DNA from: Myxococcus sp. CA023
GTDB lineage: Bacteria; Myxococcota; Myxococcia; Myxococcales; Myxococcaceae
Direction: 5' to 3'
Assembly (NCBI RefSeq): GCF_010998615.1
Contig: NZ_JAAEAH010000032.1
Span: 25,643-89,642 of the forward strand
Length of the DNA: 64,000 nt
In this document: positions 51,132 to 60,518 of the stretch, one piece after another
How the letters are laid out: each line of letters starts with the position of its first letter
Position numbering within the stretch: the first letter of the stretch is position 1
Program-made: the position numbers and the translations under genes
Notes under the pieces: model-generated
What the model was told of the DNA's origin: nothing
Seen by the model: the letters and a program-made list of their open reading frames with translations, nothing else
Databases searched by the model: none

Positions 51132-52350
51132 CCAACAGCAAGTTCTGAAGTCAGTGCTAGGAGAACTGGGGACCAAGGTGGGAAGCCGCCTTGGCCTGGA
51201 CTTCGACATTACTCAGGAGTTTTTTGCCCTCCTGCGAAAGCACACAGAAGATACGCGAGGAATCGCGAAGGGTGATTACTCCGTTGCACTGCTTCCGACG
51301 GGGACCGGTTCGGCCACCCTAACTAGCGCAACGATTGCGGCATCCTTGGCCCTGAAGCTAAATAGATTTACAGTGGACCTTAAGCTGAGATTGGTTCAGG
51401 TCGAAACGGCATCCGTCTCCGAGCTCGACGTTACGCAACGTTCGGAGCAACAAGGTATCGTCGAGGTGCTGACGGCAGTGGGGGGGTACTCACGGATTGT
51501 AGTTCAGGGGGTCCTGGTTGCTGTTTGGCAACCCCCAGATGAGAACAATCGCCGCTTGTCTGCGCTTTGGAACCGCCCCATTGGAGACTTTGACAAAATC
51601 CTCAAAGATCATGTGGAGAACAGCATATCTTATGAGCGGGGAGTGGAATACTGGGCGGACAAGAAGAACAGAGTTCTTTTGGCAGGCAGGAAGGGAACGG
51701 AGCACATCTTCCATTTGCCTCTTTTCTGGTGGCTCGATAACTATGTGAATGATGCGCTTAAGGTAGTTGGCGAAACTCGGGGTTTAGGGCAGGACGCAAC
51801 CGACATTACCGTGATTACCGCATCAGGAAGTCACGTTATCGAGATTAAGTGGCTAGGTCGAAACGAAGCCTCGACTGAATACAAGCACCCGCCCAGGATC
51901 AATGAGGGGCTTGCTCAGGTCGACACCTATCTTAAGAAAGACCCGCAACTGGTGGCTGGACACGTTGTCGTATACGACGCGCGGGAGCCTGATATACATG
52001 CGTCAAACTCTGCCCACGACGACCGGATTCGGCATCTGAAGTGTTCCATTCCGCACATCGTCTTTCTCAAGAGCGACACCCCGAGCAAATCAGCTGAGAA
52101 GTCAAGCAGGTCGGCAGTTGCCCTGAAAGTGTCTTCACCAAGCACGCCTGAACCTTTAACTCGGAAGAAAATCCGGGCGGCAACTGCGCCCAAGAGCCCC
52201 TCGCCGAGTGCCGTTAAGCCATCTACGCGGAAGAAGAGTCGGGCGGCAACTGCGCCTAAGAACTCATCGCCGAGTGCAGCCAAGCCATCTATGCGGAAGG
52301 CACTTCGCAGCGCCTCTTCAACACCAAAGAGGCGGAAGAAGAAAGTCTAG
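51070..52350 (+). CDS. Predicted PD-(D/E)XK nuclease effector with basic tail
   Basis: 426 residues from ATG 51070, overlapping the previous gene. Residues about 240-262 read GQDATDITVITASGSHVIEIKW, giving D...ExK of the PD-(D/E)XK fold, with a following helix (RINEGLAQVDTYLKKD) and strand (GHVVVYDAR). The N-terminal 200 residues (QQQVLKSVLGELGTKV, VVQGVLVAVWQPPDENNRRLSALW) are of unknown fold. The last 80 residues are Lys, Ser, Pro and Ala in about three imperfect repeats (TRKKIRAATAPK, TRKKSRAATAPK, MRKALRSAS), a likely DNA-binding tail. Predicted effector of the ATPase system. Confidence 0.65.
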   Translation: MPTQDVELQLRRELSLSLTIDQQQVLKSVLGELGTKVGSRLGLDFDITQEFFALLRKHTEDTRGIAKGDYSVALLPTGTGSATLTSATIAASLALKLNRFTVDLKLRLVQVETASVSELDVTQRSEQQGIVEVLTAVGGYSRIVVQGVLVAVWQPPDENNRRLSALWNRPIGDFDKILKDHVENSISYERGVEYWADKKNRVLLAGRKGTEHIFHLPLFWWLDNYVNDALKVVGETRGLGQDATDITVITASGSHVIEIKWLGRNEASTEYKHPPRINEGLAQVDTYLKKDPQLVAGHVVVYDAREPDIHASNSAHDDRIRHLKCSIPHIVFLKSDTPSKSAEKSSRSAVALKVSSPSTPEPLTRKKIRAATAPKSPSPSAVKPSTRKKSRAATAPKNSSPSAAKPSMRKALRSASSTPKRRKKKV

Positions 52351-52355
52351 ATAAA

Positions 52356-53624
52356 GTGATTCAGCCGAATTTTGATAATCGTTTTGTGGGTCGAGAACTC
52401 TCTGTCTTTGCCCCCAACCGCGGCAAGCCACGGCACAGATGGTACGAGTTCAAAGAGGGATTCTCCGATGAACTTGTTGAGGAGGCGCTTGCAGAGATGC
52501 GCGGATACGGCAAGCGACTTCGACTCCTTGACCCGTTCGCGGGTAGTGGGACATCTCTTGTTGCTGCCGCGCGTTTGGGGCATTCGGCAACGGGGCTTGA
52601 GGTAAATCCCTTTCTAGCGTTCGCGGCTGGCGCGAAGTGTCATGTCGGTGCCTGGGCAGAGAAGGGCTTCAATCGAACGCTTGAGCGCCTGTGCAGCAAA
52701 GGGCGGCTTGAAATCCGATCCCCATTGGAGGGGCTTTCGACTTTCACTCAGCGCGAGGGTGCTTCGCGGTGGTTGTTCAACCGAAGCGTTGCCCGCGGCT
52801 TCTCTGCGATCAATTCCAGGTTGGACCGAAGGATTGGCCCCTATGCGCCTCTTAAACTTGCCTTACTAGCGGCTGCAATGGAGTGCTGCAACGCTACGCC
52901 TGACGGCAAGTGTCTTCGATACAGGCAGAATTGGGAATCTCTCGGCTATTCTTCTGAGGACCTGCGTTCTTCGTTTCAGAGACGGGCGCGCATCATCTTC
53001 GATGACTTGAATGCCCAGCCACTCTCTCGCAACGCCGTAAAGGTACGCCATGGAGACGCTAGGTCATTAATCCGGAGGCTCCGAAGCGAGAGCCATGACC
53101 TCCTAGTGACGTCCCCCCCGTACCTCAACTCCTTCGATTATACCGATGTCTACCGCCCGGAAATGTTTCTGGGCGGATTTGTGCAGAACAATCAAGAACT
53201 CTATCAGGTTCGATTGCGCACCATTCGTTCTCACGTTCAGGCTAACTGGCGGAAACCGCGCGATATTGTATCCCCAATGCTTGTTCCATTGTTGGAACGG
53301 CTCGTGGGGTCGGAGCGTTTGTGGGACCATCGTATCCCGAGCATGGTACAGGCATACTTCGAGGACATGCAGATCATCCTTCGGGAGGGTCACCGTGTGA
53401 CGAGGAAAGGTGGCCAAGCGTGGATCGTAGTGAGCACATCAGCTTACGATGGAGTCGAGATTCCAGTTGACCTGATCATCGCAGATATTGCGACGCGCCA
53501 GCGCTGGTCATTGACTTCAGTCAATGTACTCAGGGGGCTCAGGGCCTCAGGCCAACACTGGAGGCATCTCTCTCCCGGAGCGAAACCTCCACTTCGAGAG
53601 TCGCTCATCATCCTTCACAAGTAG
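52356..53624 (+). CDS. DNA methyltransferase (TSPPY class) of the ATPase system
   Basis: 422 residues from GTG 52356, 5 bp after the nuclease stop. Motif I LLDPFAGSGTSL near residue 57 and motif IV VTSPPYLNSFDY near 251, plus SYAPL-like helical middle and a C-terminal VVSTSAYDGVEIPVDLII. The TSPPY form is typical of N4-cytosine or some N6-adenine methylases. Together with ATPase, middle component and nuclease it gives a possible modification part for self/non-self discrimination, which is not usual in Lamassu-like systems. Confidence 0.85.
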   Translation: MIQPNFDNRFVGRELSVFAPNRGKPRHRWYEFKEGFSDELVEEALAEMRGYGKRLRLLDPFAGSGTSLVAAARLGHSATGLEVNPFLAFAAGAKCHVGAWAEKGFNRTLERLCSKGRLEIRSPLEGLSTFTQREGASRWLFNRSVARGFSAINSRLDRRIGPYAPLKLALLAAAMECCNATPDGKCLRYRQNWESLGYSSEDLRSSFQRRARIIFDDLNAQPLSRNAVKVRHGDARSLIRRLRSESHDLLVTSPPYLNSFDYTDVYRPEMFLGGFVQNNQELYQVRLRTIRSHVQANWRKPRDIVSPMLVPLLERLVGSERLWDHRIPSMVQAYFEDMQIILREGHRVTRKGGQAWIVVSTSAYDGVEIPVDLIIADIATRQRWSLTSVNVLRGLRASGQHWRHLSPGAKPPLRESLIILHK

Positions 53625-53712
53625 TGGAGTTGTTTCGTAACCGTCCGGTGGACGTAGTGCCGTGACGCTTTATGGCGGACGAGGACCGTGTTCGGCGAGC
53701 ACCGGGAGGTGT

Positions 53713-55000
53713 TCAGGGACTGGGCTGGAGGGGCGACTCGACCGGGTCGGCGGCACGTCGCCGCTTCCACTCGTGGGGTAGCAGCTCTCCTATGCGCGAG
53801 TTGGGGTGCGTCTGCACTGTGTCCGTCCGGCCAAGGACGTGCTGAGAGGTGTTGAGTGAGGCGTCGGCGCCGTGGACGCTGGCGTGCATGTCGAAGCCGG
53901 AATGGTTGCGGGTTGCGGAAGCCTTTGAGACGAGCCGACTGACGCAGAAGGAGTTCTCCCACCAGAGATGCATGCGGTTGAGCACGTTGCAGTCGTGGAT
54001 GTACTGGCGTCGGCGCCAGGAGGCTGGGAAGACGGAGCCGGTGCGCCTACTGCCGGTGGAGGTGGCTGGTGCGTCGCAGCCGCGCACGATGCAGCTCAAT
54101 GTGGTAATGGCAATCGGCGCGGGTGCGCTTCGCGGACAGCACCGACGTGGAGTTCGCGTCCAGACCCGTCGCCGCGCTGGGGCGGTGAGGCGGTGAGGCG
54201 GTGTTCTCGCCGCCTGCGTCGGTGCGCGTGGTGCTGGCGACTCAGCCGGTGGATATGTGCAAGCCGATAGATGGCCTCACGGCGCTGGTGCGCGCAGCGT
54301 GGGGCGAGGACGTCTACTCGGACCACCTCTTCGCCTTTGTCTCGCACAAAGGGGACAGAATCAAAGTGCTGACGTGGCGCCGGGGCGGCTTCGTGTTGCT
54401 TTAAAATCGGCTGGAGACGGGGCGCGTCCAACTGCCACCGGTGGCGAGGGCGCGCAGACGGTGCACCTGGACGCAACGCAGTTGGCGATGCTGGTGGACG
54501 GCAGCTACTTGGCCCAAGTCAGGCGCCAGCCTGCCCGGGCTCCTCCGGGGCGTACGGATACCTGACGTGCCCGGCCCGGTATGCGGTGCGGCTGCGGTGT
54601 GTTGATGCCTGGTGACTCAAGAGCTGCCTCAAGGCCACTGCTGTGCTTGGCGTGAGGAGGCTGAGTACCTCAAGGCCGAGGTGAGCCGCATGGGTAGCGA
54701 GGTAGGCGCGCGCAAGTGGCAGCTTGCTGCACTGCAGCGCCACGTCTTCGGCCGTAGGGCGGAGACGGTGCCGGCGGTGGCGCCTGATTTGCGAGGGGAC
54801 GTGGACTCGACGGCGGCTCGGGCCGAGGCCCAACACAAGGAGTCGCGAGCCGGAGACAGCGAACGACTGCGAACGTCAATTGCCTGTGCTCCACAGGCTC
54901 AAAGGTCTCGGCGAGACGCTCTCGAAAGCGGACTGATGCCTAGACCGGTGGCATCGCGGGGCGCGCAGAGGCGGCGACGTGGACTGGCGCTGCGCGATCA
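53713..55000. mobile_element. Remnants of IS66-family elements in two orientations
   Basis: Minus strand 53713-53850 reads as the C-terminal end of an IS66 transposase (QTHPNSRIGELLPHEWKRR). Plus strand 53888-54190 resembles IS66 OrfA (EWLRVAEAFETSRLTQKEFSHQRCMRLSTLQSWMYWRRR). Plus 54198-54404 resembles OrfB/TnpB (ATQPVDMCKPIDGLTALVRAAWGEDVY, LFAFVSHKGDRIKVLTWRRGGFVLL) with a premature TAA at 54402. Plus 54612-54950 resembles the TnpC coiled start (EAEYLKAEVSRMGSEV, LQRHVFGRRAE). All are broken and no terminal repeats were identified. Confidence 0.7.
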
Positions 55001-55410
55001 GTGGCCCGCTGCATACGATATCACCGGTAGTATGGGGTTGAGGCGTCCATCGCCGCCTTGCGGCGCGCTTGCCGGGAGCCGCAAACCAAGTGAGAGACGA
55101 ATCTAGAGAGCGGAGAGAGACGCCTTCTCAGAAAATTCAGAGCGGAAAGAGCGGGTCTCCAGGGGAATGTTGTTAACCGCCTCCCCAAAAGTTAACAGCA
55201 CCTGTTAACCACTCTCGGCCTCTCTCTCCCCAGAACGGGTGAAAGAGCGGTCCAGAGAGCCCAATTGGCGGCGGAGGAGAGGGGGCATCTCGCTCTGCAG
55301 AGCGGAGAGCCAAGAGCGCCCTCTGCAGCACCGCGAGCCAGAATCCCTTGTGATTCAGGGGCTTAAGCACGAAGGCCCCGCGATATTCATCGCGAGGCCC
55401 GTGTAAAACA
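55001..55410. other. Non-coding stretch beside the tRNA gene
   Basis: No gene. Contains several AGAGCGGAGAG-type words, a TGTTAACC box at 55171 and the palindrome GTTAACAG-CAC-CTGTTAAC at 55191-55209. The latter may be an integrase arm or operator site at the island edge. Confidence 0.45.
55191..55209. repeat. Palindrome GTTAACAG-CAC-CTGTTAAC
   Basis: Perfect 8-bp arms with a 3-bp centre, 240 bp from the tRNA 3' end. Confidence 0.7.
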
Positions 55411-55438
55411 AAAGGGCCCTACCGGTTGGTAGGGCCCT
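55411..55438 (-). terminator. Rho-independent terminator of tRNA-Asn
   Basis: GGGCCCTACC-GGTT-GGTAGGGCCC perfect 10-bp hairpin, followed on the minus strand by TTTTGTTTT. It lies 9 bp after the tRNA gene. Confidence 0.9.
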
Positions 55439-55446
55439 TCGTTCAG

Positions 55447-55519
55447 CTCCCCGACGTGGACTCGAACCACGGACCTAGTGATTAACAGTCACCCGCTCTA
55501 CCGGCTGAGCTATCGGGGA
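55447..55519 (-). tRNA. tRNA-Asn (anticodon GTT)
   Basis: Full cloverleaf on the minus strand: acceptor TCCCCGA/TCGGGGA, D arm GCTC...GAGC, anticodon stem GGTGA/TCACT around CTGTTAA (anticodon GTT), variable AGGTC, T arm CGTGG-TTCGAGT-CCACG, discriminator G. CCA is not encoded. The 3' end faces the accessory region, the orientation expected for an integration site. Confidence 0.95.
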
Positions 55520-55570
55520 ATATGTCCTCACGGCGGAACCGCGTTGCCGTGATGAGGCGCTTTCTAGAGA

Positions 55571-56854
55571 ATGGTGCCCGCTCTGTCAACAGTCCCTTTT
55601 GATCCGCTCTCTCGGCTTCGCCTCCAGCCCTGGTCCGCACTCACCGGCCTGGGCCCCGTGGCGGCCGATGCCATCGCCCAGGTGCTCGCCGGCTCTGCCG
55701 CTGAGCGCGTGCTCGACCGTACTCTACGTGACCGTCGCTCCCTGACCCGAGAGCAGCGCCAGGCCCTCAAGGAGGCCGTCTTCAACGTCGGGCTCTGGCG
55801 GCGCCACCTCGGGTTCCTCCTGGGCCGCGAGGATGCCGCCCCTCCCTTTCTGCTCCATGCCTTGATGCACGGCCTCTCGGGCGTCCCGGCTGTGGAGTCC
55901 GCCGCCCTGGCCGGGCTCGGGGCTGAGGCGCCGCCCCCGTTGGTTTCGGCGCTCCCCCCCACGCTCGCACTCCGCGCCTCCCTGCCGGACTGGCTCGCCG
56001 ACCATTTCGCCCGGGAGTTCGGTCCCGAGGCCGACGACTTCTGCGCCCACCTGAACGTCCCCGGGCCCATCACCCTCCGGGCCAACGTGCTGCGCACCTC
56101 GCGGGAGGCCCTTGCCGAGCGGTTGCGCTCCGAGGGCGTCGAGACGCGCCCGGGGCCCTGGAGCCCGCTGGCGCTCCATATCGAGGGTCCCCGGCCCAAC
56201 CTCTATGGGCTCCGTTCCCTCCAGGAGGGCCTGTTCGAAGTCCAGGACGAGGGCAGCCAGCTCCTGGGGCTCCTCGTGGAGGCCCGGCCCGGGGAGACGG
56301 TGCTGGACCTCTGTGCCGGCGCGGGCGGCAAGACGCTCCAACTGGGCGCGGACATGAAGGACTCGGGGCGGCTCCTGGCCTATGACCCGGACCCCGAGCG
56401 GCTCGACCGGCTCCTCCAGCGCTCCGCCCGGGCTCACCTCACCCGAGTCCAGGTGCTCCGGAGCCTTCCCGAGGGACTGGACGCGGACCGGGTGCTCGTG
56501 GACGCGCCGTGCTCGGAGCTGGGCTCCCTGCGCCGGGGCCCCGACCAGCGCTTCCGCATCCAGCCGGAGGTGCTCACCCGGTTTCCGGTGCTCCAGCAGG
56601 ACATCCTCCAGCGTGGGGCCCGTCTGGTGCGGCCCGGCGGGCGGCTCGTCTACGCCACCTGCACCGTCAACCGCGCGGAGAATGAGGACGTCGTCGCCGC
56701 CTTCCTGGCTTCTCGCCTGGACTTCCGCCTCGTACGGCCCGGGGCGGGGTGGCTCTCCGACGCGTGTCTCCGCGACGGATTCCTCTTCGTCGCGCCCCAC
56801 CGGCATGGCACGGACGCCTTCTTCGCGGCGGTCCTGGAGCGGTCGGCAGGGTAG
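55571..56854 (+). CDS. RsmB/NOP family class I SAM-dependent RNA methyltransferase
   Basis: 427 residues from ATG 55571. N-terminal NusB-like helical part (VLDRTLRDRRSLTREQRQALKEAVFNV, LHALMHG). Methyltransferase part with SAM motif VLDLCAGAGGKTLQLG near residue 255, DADRVLVDAPCSELG (motif IV Cys near 317) and RLVYATCTVNRAENED (motif VI Cys near 364). These two Cys are the catalytic pair of 5-methylcytosine RNA methylases. Closest to RsmB-type 16S rRNA C967 methylases, though the paralogous subfamily cannot be fixed from here. First gene right of the tRNA. Confidence 0.88.
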   Translation: MVPALSTVPFDPLSRLRLQPWSALTGLGPVAADAIAQVLAGSAAERVLDRTLRDRRSLTREQRQALKEAVFNVGLWRRHLGFLLGREDAAPPFLLHALMHGLSGVPAVESAALAGLGAEAPPPLVSALPPTLALRASLPDWLADHFAREFGPEADDFCAHLNVPGPITLRANVLRTSREALAERLRSEGVETRPGPWSPLALHIEGPRPNLYGLRSLQEGLFEVQDEGSQLLGLLVEARPGETVLDLCAGAGGKTLQLGADMKDSGRLLAYDPDPERLDRLLQRSARAHLTRVQVLRSLPEGLDADRVLVDAPCSELGSLRRGPDQRFRIQPEVLTRFPVLQQDILQRGARLVRPGGRLVYATCTVNRAENEDVVAAFLASRLDFRLVRPGAGWLSDACLRDGFLFVAPHRHGTDAFFAAVLERSAG

Positions 56855-56962
56855 GGGCGGGGGCGGCAGGCGGTCGCAGTGTCCGTGTCCCGACGGACGG
56901 GGGAACTCAACGCTTCGCCCGTCCGGGCCTCGAATCACGGTGCCCCTCGGGCCCCGGGTGCT

Positions 56963-57874
56963 ATGAAGCGCCCCGTGCGCTGGCTCAAGCCCCTTCCGCT
57001 CCGTCCTCGCGACGCCGTGCATGTCGTCGCCCCCTCCGGGCCCTTCGACCGCCCGAGTTTCGAGGCCGGCCTGGCCGTCATCGCGGAGCGCTACAGCCCC
57101 GTCCACGGCCCCGACATCTTCGCCGCCCACCGCTACCTCGCGGGGGATGACGCGCGCCGGGGCGGGGAGCTGTCGCGCGCCCTGCTGGACCGGGACGCCC
57201 GCGCCATCTTCAGCGCCCGCGGTGGCTACGGCAGCGCCCGGCTCCTGCCGGACCTTCCTTTCGCGGACGCCTCGCACGCGGCCTTCGTCGGCTTCTCCGA
57301 CCTCACCTCCGTGCATGGGGCGCTCCAGGCGCTGGGGCGCGTCTCCTTCCACGGGCCCGTCCTCACGCAGCTCGGCCGGCAGCCTCCCGCGGTGCGCGAG
57401 TACCTGTTCCGACTCCTCGAGTCCCCCGAGGCGCCGCCCCCGCTGACGGGCTCGGCGACCTACGTGCCCGGCATGGCGGAGGGGCACCTCGTGGGAGGCA
57501 ACCTGTCCGTGCTGTCGCGCCTCATCGGCACCTCGTACATGCCGCCGCTCGACGGCGCGGTGCTGCTGCTGGAGGACGTCACCGAGCGCCCGTACCGCAT
57601 CGATCGCATGTGGACCCACCTGCGCCTGGCGGGTGTCTTCTCCCGCGTGCGAGGCATCGTCCTGGGCGACTTCACCGGCTGCGAGGAGAAGGGCGCGGAC
57701 TACTCCAGCGCCGACGTGCTCCGTGAGCTCGCGCGCGAGGCGGGCCTTCCCTGCGCGGCGGGCTTCCCCATCGGCCACGGTGACATCAACTACCCCGTGG
57801 CGCTCGGCACCCAGGTCCGCCTGGACGCGGACGCCGCGCGCCTCACCTTCCTCGAAGGAGCCGTGCGGGCATGA
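56963..57874 (+). CDS. LD-carboxypeptidase (peptidase family S66)
   Basis: 303 residues from ATG 56963. AVHVVAPSGPFDRPSFEAGL, FSARGGYGSARLL, the nucleophile Ser in VGFSDLTSVH, GHLVGGNLSVLSRLIGT, and the Glu and His of the charge relay in LLLEDVTERPYRIDRMW and GFPIGHGDINYPVALG. S66 enzymes remove the terminal D-Ala from recycled murein tetrapeptides in the cytoplasm. No signal peptide. It shares the ATGA overlap with the next gene and fits the Mpl gene downstream. Confidence 0.92.
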   Translation: MKRPVRWLKPLPLRPRDAVHVVAPSGPFDRPSFEAGLAVIAERYSPVHGPDIFAAHRYLAGDDARRGGELSRALLDRDARAIFSARGGYGSARLLPDLPFADASHAAFVGFSDLTSVHGALQALGRVSFHGPVLTQLGRQPPAVREYLFRLLESPEAPPPLTGSATYVPGMAEGHLVGGNLSVLSRLIGTSYMPPLDGAVLLLEDVTERPYRIDRMWTHLRLAGVFSRVRGIVLGDFTGCEEKGADYSSADVLRELAREAGLPCAAGFPIGHGDINYPVALGTQVRLDADAARLTFLEGAVRA

Positions 57875-59052
57875 GTGGCGGTACCCACCCCATCGCGATT
57901 CTGCAGAAGGTCCTCGATGACGCCTGTGACCTGGGCGTCTTCCCCTCGGCCCAGGCCGTCGTGCTGCACCGGGGCGTCCAGGTGTTCGGCGGCGTCGCGG
58001 GCAAGGTCTCCGGCGACACGCGCTTCGACCTGGCGTCGCTCACCAAGGTCATCAGCACCACCTCGCTCTTCCTCCGCCTCTGGACGGAAGGGAAGGTGGG
58101 GCCGGAGACGCTGGTGTCCCGCTACTTCCCGGGCACGCCCGTGGGCGACGCGGGCGTCACCGTGGCGGACCTGCTCTACCACCGCTCCGGGCTGCCGCCC
58201 TTCGTGCCCTTCTTCGCGCAGGCGCTCACCGCGCACCCCGAGTTGCTGGACGCGGACTGTCCCTCCGCCCTGCGCGCACGCGTCCGCGACGAGGTCATCC
58301 AGGCCGCCGCCGCCACGCCGCTCGCTGCCGAGCCCAGGACGCGCGCCGCCTACAGCGACGTGGGCTTCATCCTCCTGGGCGAAATCCTCTCGCGGGCCGC
58401 GGGCGCTCCGCTGGACACGCTCTTCTCCCGCCACATCGCCGAGCCCCTGGGCCTCAGCGCCCGCTTCCACCGTCTCACCGACTTCCCCGCGGACGCCATG
58501 CCCGCGCCCACCGGCGCCACCCGCCCGCGCGAGCCCGCTCCGGGGCAGGAGACGCTGTGGAAGGACGTGCCCACCCAGCCCACGCGCACGGGCGAAGTGG
58601 ACGACGACAACGCCTGGGTGATGGACGGCGTCGCCGGCCACGCGGGCCTCTTCGGCACCGCCGTGGACGTGGCCCGCTTCGGCCAGGCCGTGCTGGACGG
58701 TTGCGCGGGTGGGGCCATCATCGCGCCGGGGCCGCTGTGGCACCGGGCGCTGGCCACGGACCCGAAGGTGCAGGCCAGCACCCGCTCCATGGGCTTCGAT
58801 TCGCCCTCCGAGGGCGTGTCCAGCGCCGGGCACTACATTGGCGACACCCCGCCGGGCGCGGTGGGGCACCTGGGCTTCACCGGCACCAGCCTCTGGGTGG
58901 ACCTGCGCCGCTCGCTGGTGGTGGCGCTGGTGACGAACCGCGTGGCCAACGGCCGCCAGGAAACGCGCATCCGGGATTTCCGACCGCTCTTCCATGACTT
59001 CGTCGTGGAGGCGCTCGAACTCACTGAAACGAAGCAGGGACACCATGGCTGA
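57871..59052 (+). CDS. Beta-lactamase-fold serine hydrolase
   Basis: 393 residues; ATG 57871 overlaps the previous stop. SxxK motif in DLASLTKVIS near residue 53, YxN-type YSDVGFILLGEILSRA near 154 and HLGFTGT in place of KTG near 325. Other marks are DLLYHRSGLPP and VAGHAGLFGTAVDVARF. It belongs to the class C beta-lactamase/penicillin-binding family. No signal peptide, so a cytoplasmic esterase or peptidase role in peptidoglycan recycling is more likely than antibiotic resistance. Confidence 0.88.
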   Translation: MSGGTHPIAILQKVLDDACDLGVFPSAQAVVLHRGVQVFGGVAGKVSGDTRFDLASLTKVISTTSLFLRLWTEGKVGPETLVSRYFPGTPVGDAGVTVADLLYHRSGLPPFVPFFAQALTAHPELLDADCPSALRARVRDEVIQAAAATPLAAEPRTRAAYSDVGFILLGEILSRAAGAPLDTLFSRHIAEPLGLSARFHRLTDFPADAMPAPTGATRPREPAPGQETLWKDVPTQPTRTGEVDDDNAWVMDGVAGHAGLFGTAVDVARFGQAVLDGCAGGAIIAPGPLWHRALATDPKVQASTRSMGFDSPSEGVSSAGHYIGDTPPGAVGHLGFTGTSLWVDLRRSLVVALVTNRVANGRQETRIRDFRPLFHDFVVEALELTETKQGHHG

Positions 59053-60517
59053 CGACAACGGAAACGTCCTCGACACCCTCGAACCCGGCAGCGTGCGCCG
59101 CATCCACCTGGTGGGCGTGGCGGGCACGGGCATGGGCTCCTTCGCCGGCATGCTCAAGGCCGCCGGCTACGACGTCACCGGCAGCGACGAGAATGTCTAC
59201 CCGCCCATGAGCGACATGCTCCGGACGTGGGGCATCCCCGCCGCCACGCCGTACCGTCCGGAGAACCTGGACGCGGCGAAGCCGGACCTCGTCATCATCG
59301 GCAATGTCATCCGCCGCGTGAACCCCGAGGCCACCGCCGTGCGCGAGCGCGGCCTCAAGCAGATGAGCTTCCCCGCCGCGCTGGGCTCGCTCTTCCTCGA
59401 CCGGTCGCACTCCGTCGTCGTGGCCGGCACGCACGGGAAGACGACGACGTCCTCGCTCATGGCCCACGTGCTGGTGGCGGCGGGCAAGGACCCGTCCTTC
59501 CTCGTGGGCGGCGTCACGCAGAACTACGCGGGCAACTACCGCGTGGGGAAGGGGCCGCACTTCGTCGTGGAGGGCGACGAGTACGACACCGCGTACTGGG
59601 ACAAGGGCTCCAAGTTCCTCCACTACCGGCCGCGCACCGCCATCCTCACCAGCGTGGAGTTCGACCACGCGGACATCTTCCGCGACTTGCCGCACTACGA
59701 GGCGACCTTCGAGAAGTTCGTCCGGCTCATCCCCCAGGACGGGCAGTTGGTCGTTTGCGCCGCCTACCCCAACGCGGTGAAGCTGTCGCGCGAGGGCTGC
59801 CCGGGGCGCGTGGTGACGTACGTGGCGAAGGAGGGCGCGGACGCGGACTACACGCCGCGCAACCTGTCCTTCGGCCCGGATGGCGCGCGCTTCGATGTGG
59901 TGGCGCGCGGCGAGGTGCAGGGCACGGTGCAGCTCCCCATGGGCGGCGCGCACAACGTGGAGAACGCGCTGGCCGTCATCGCCGCGGCGCAGGGCCTGGG
60001 GCTCACCTTCGACGAAATCGCGCAGGGGCTGGCCACCTTCAGCGGTGTGAAGCGCCGGCAGGAGATTCGCGGCGAGCCAGACGGCGTCATGGTGATTGAC
60101 GACTTCGCGCACCACCCGACGGCGGTGCGGGAGACCATCGCTGCCATCCACCACCGCTACCCGGAGCGGCGGCTGTGGGCCATCTTCGAGCCGCGCTCCA
60201 ACACCAGCCGCCGCAACATCCACCAGGAGGACTACGCCCACGCCTTCCCCGGCGCGGCCCGCGCCAGCCTCAAGGTGCCCGAGCGCCACGACAAGGTGCC
60301 CGTGGGCGAGGAACTCGACGTGCGCAAGCTCGTCACCGACCTCCAGGCCCAGGGCATCCCCGCCGAGGGCGCCACGGACGTGCAGGCCCTGGTGGACCTG
60401 GCCGCCCGCGAGGCCCGTCCCGGCGATGTGCTGCTGGTGATGAGCAACGGGGCCTTTGGTGGTTTCATCGACAAGGTGCTCGCGGCCCTCGCGGCCCGGG
60501 CGCAGAAGGGAGCCTGA
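59045..60517 (+). CDS. mpl: UDP-N-acetylmuramate:tripeptide ligase Mpl
   Basis: 490 residues from ATG 59045, overlapping the previous gene by 8 bp. Rossmann start IHLVGVAGTGMGSFAGMLKAAGYDVTGSDENVYPPMS (the Y-P-P-M-S run is typical of Mpl rather than MurC), NVIRRVNPEA, ATP loop VVAGTHGKTTTSSLMAHVL near residue 137, VVEGDEYDTAYWDKGSKF, VEFDHADIF, VMVIDDFAHHPTAV and FEPRSNTSRRN. Mpl joins recycled tripeptide to UDP-MurNAc in the cytoplasm. It works on the product of the LD-carboxypeptidase encoded two genes upstream. Confidence 0.93.
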   Translation: MADDNGNVLDTLEPGSVRRIHLVGVAGTGMGSFAGMLKAAGYDVTGSDENVYPPMSDMLRTWGIPAATPYRPENLDAAKPDLVIIGNVIRRVNPEATAVRERGLKQMSFPAALGSLFLDRSHSVVVAGTHGKTTTSSLMAHVLVAAGKDPSFLVGGVTQNYAGNYRVGKGPHFVVEGDEYDTAYWDKGSKFLHYRPRTAILTSVEFDHADIFRDLPHYEATFEKFVRLIPQDGQLVVCAAYPNAVKLSREGCPGRVVTYVAKEGADADYTPRNLSFGPDGARFDVVARGEVQGTVQLPMGGAHNVENALAVIAAAQGLGLTFDEIAQGLATFSGVKRRQEIRGEPDGVMVIDDFAHHPTAVRETIAAIHHRYPERRLWAIFEPRSNTSRRNIHQEDYAHAFPGAARASLKVPERHDKVPVGEELDVRKLVTDLQAQGIPAEGATDVQALVDLAAREARPGDVLLVMSNGAFGGFIDKVLAALAARAQKGA

Positions 60518-60518
60518 C

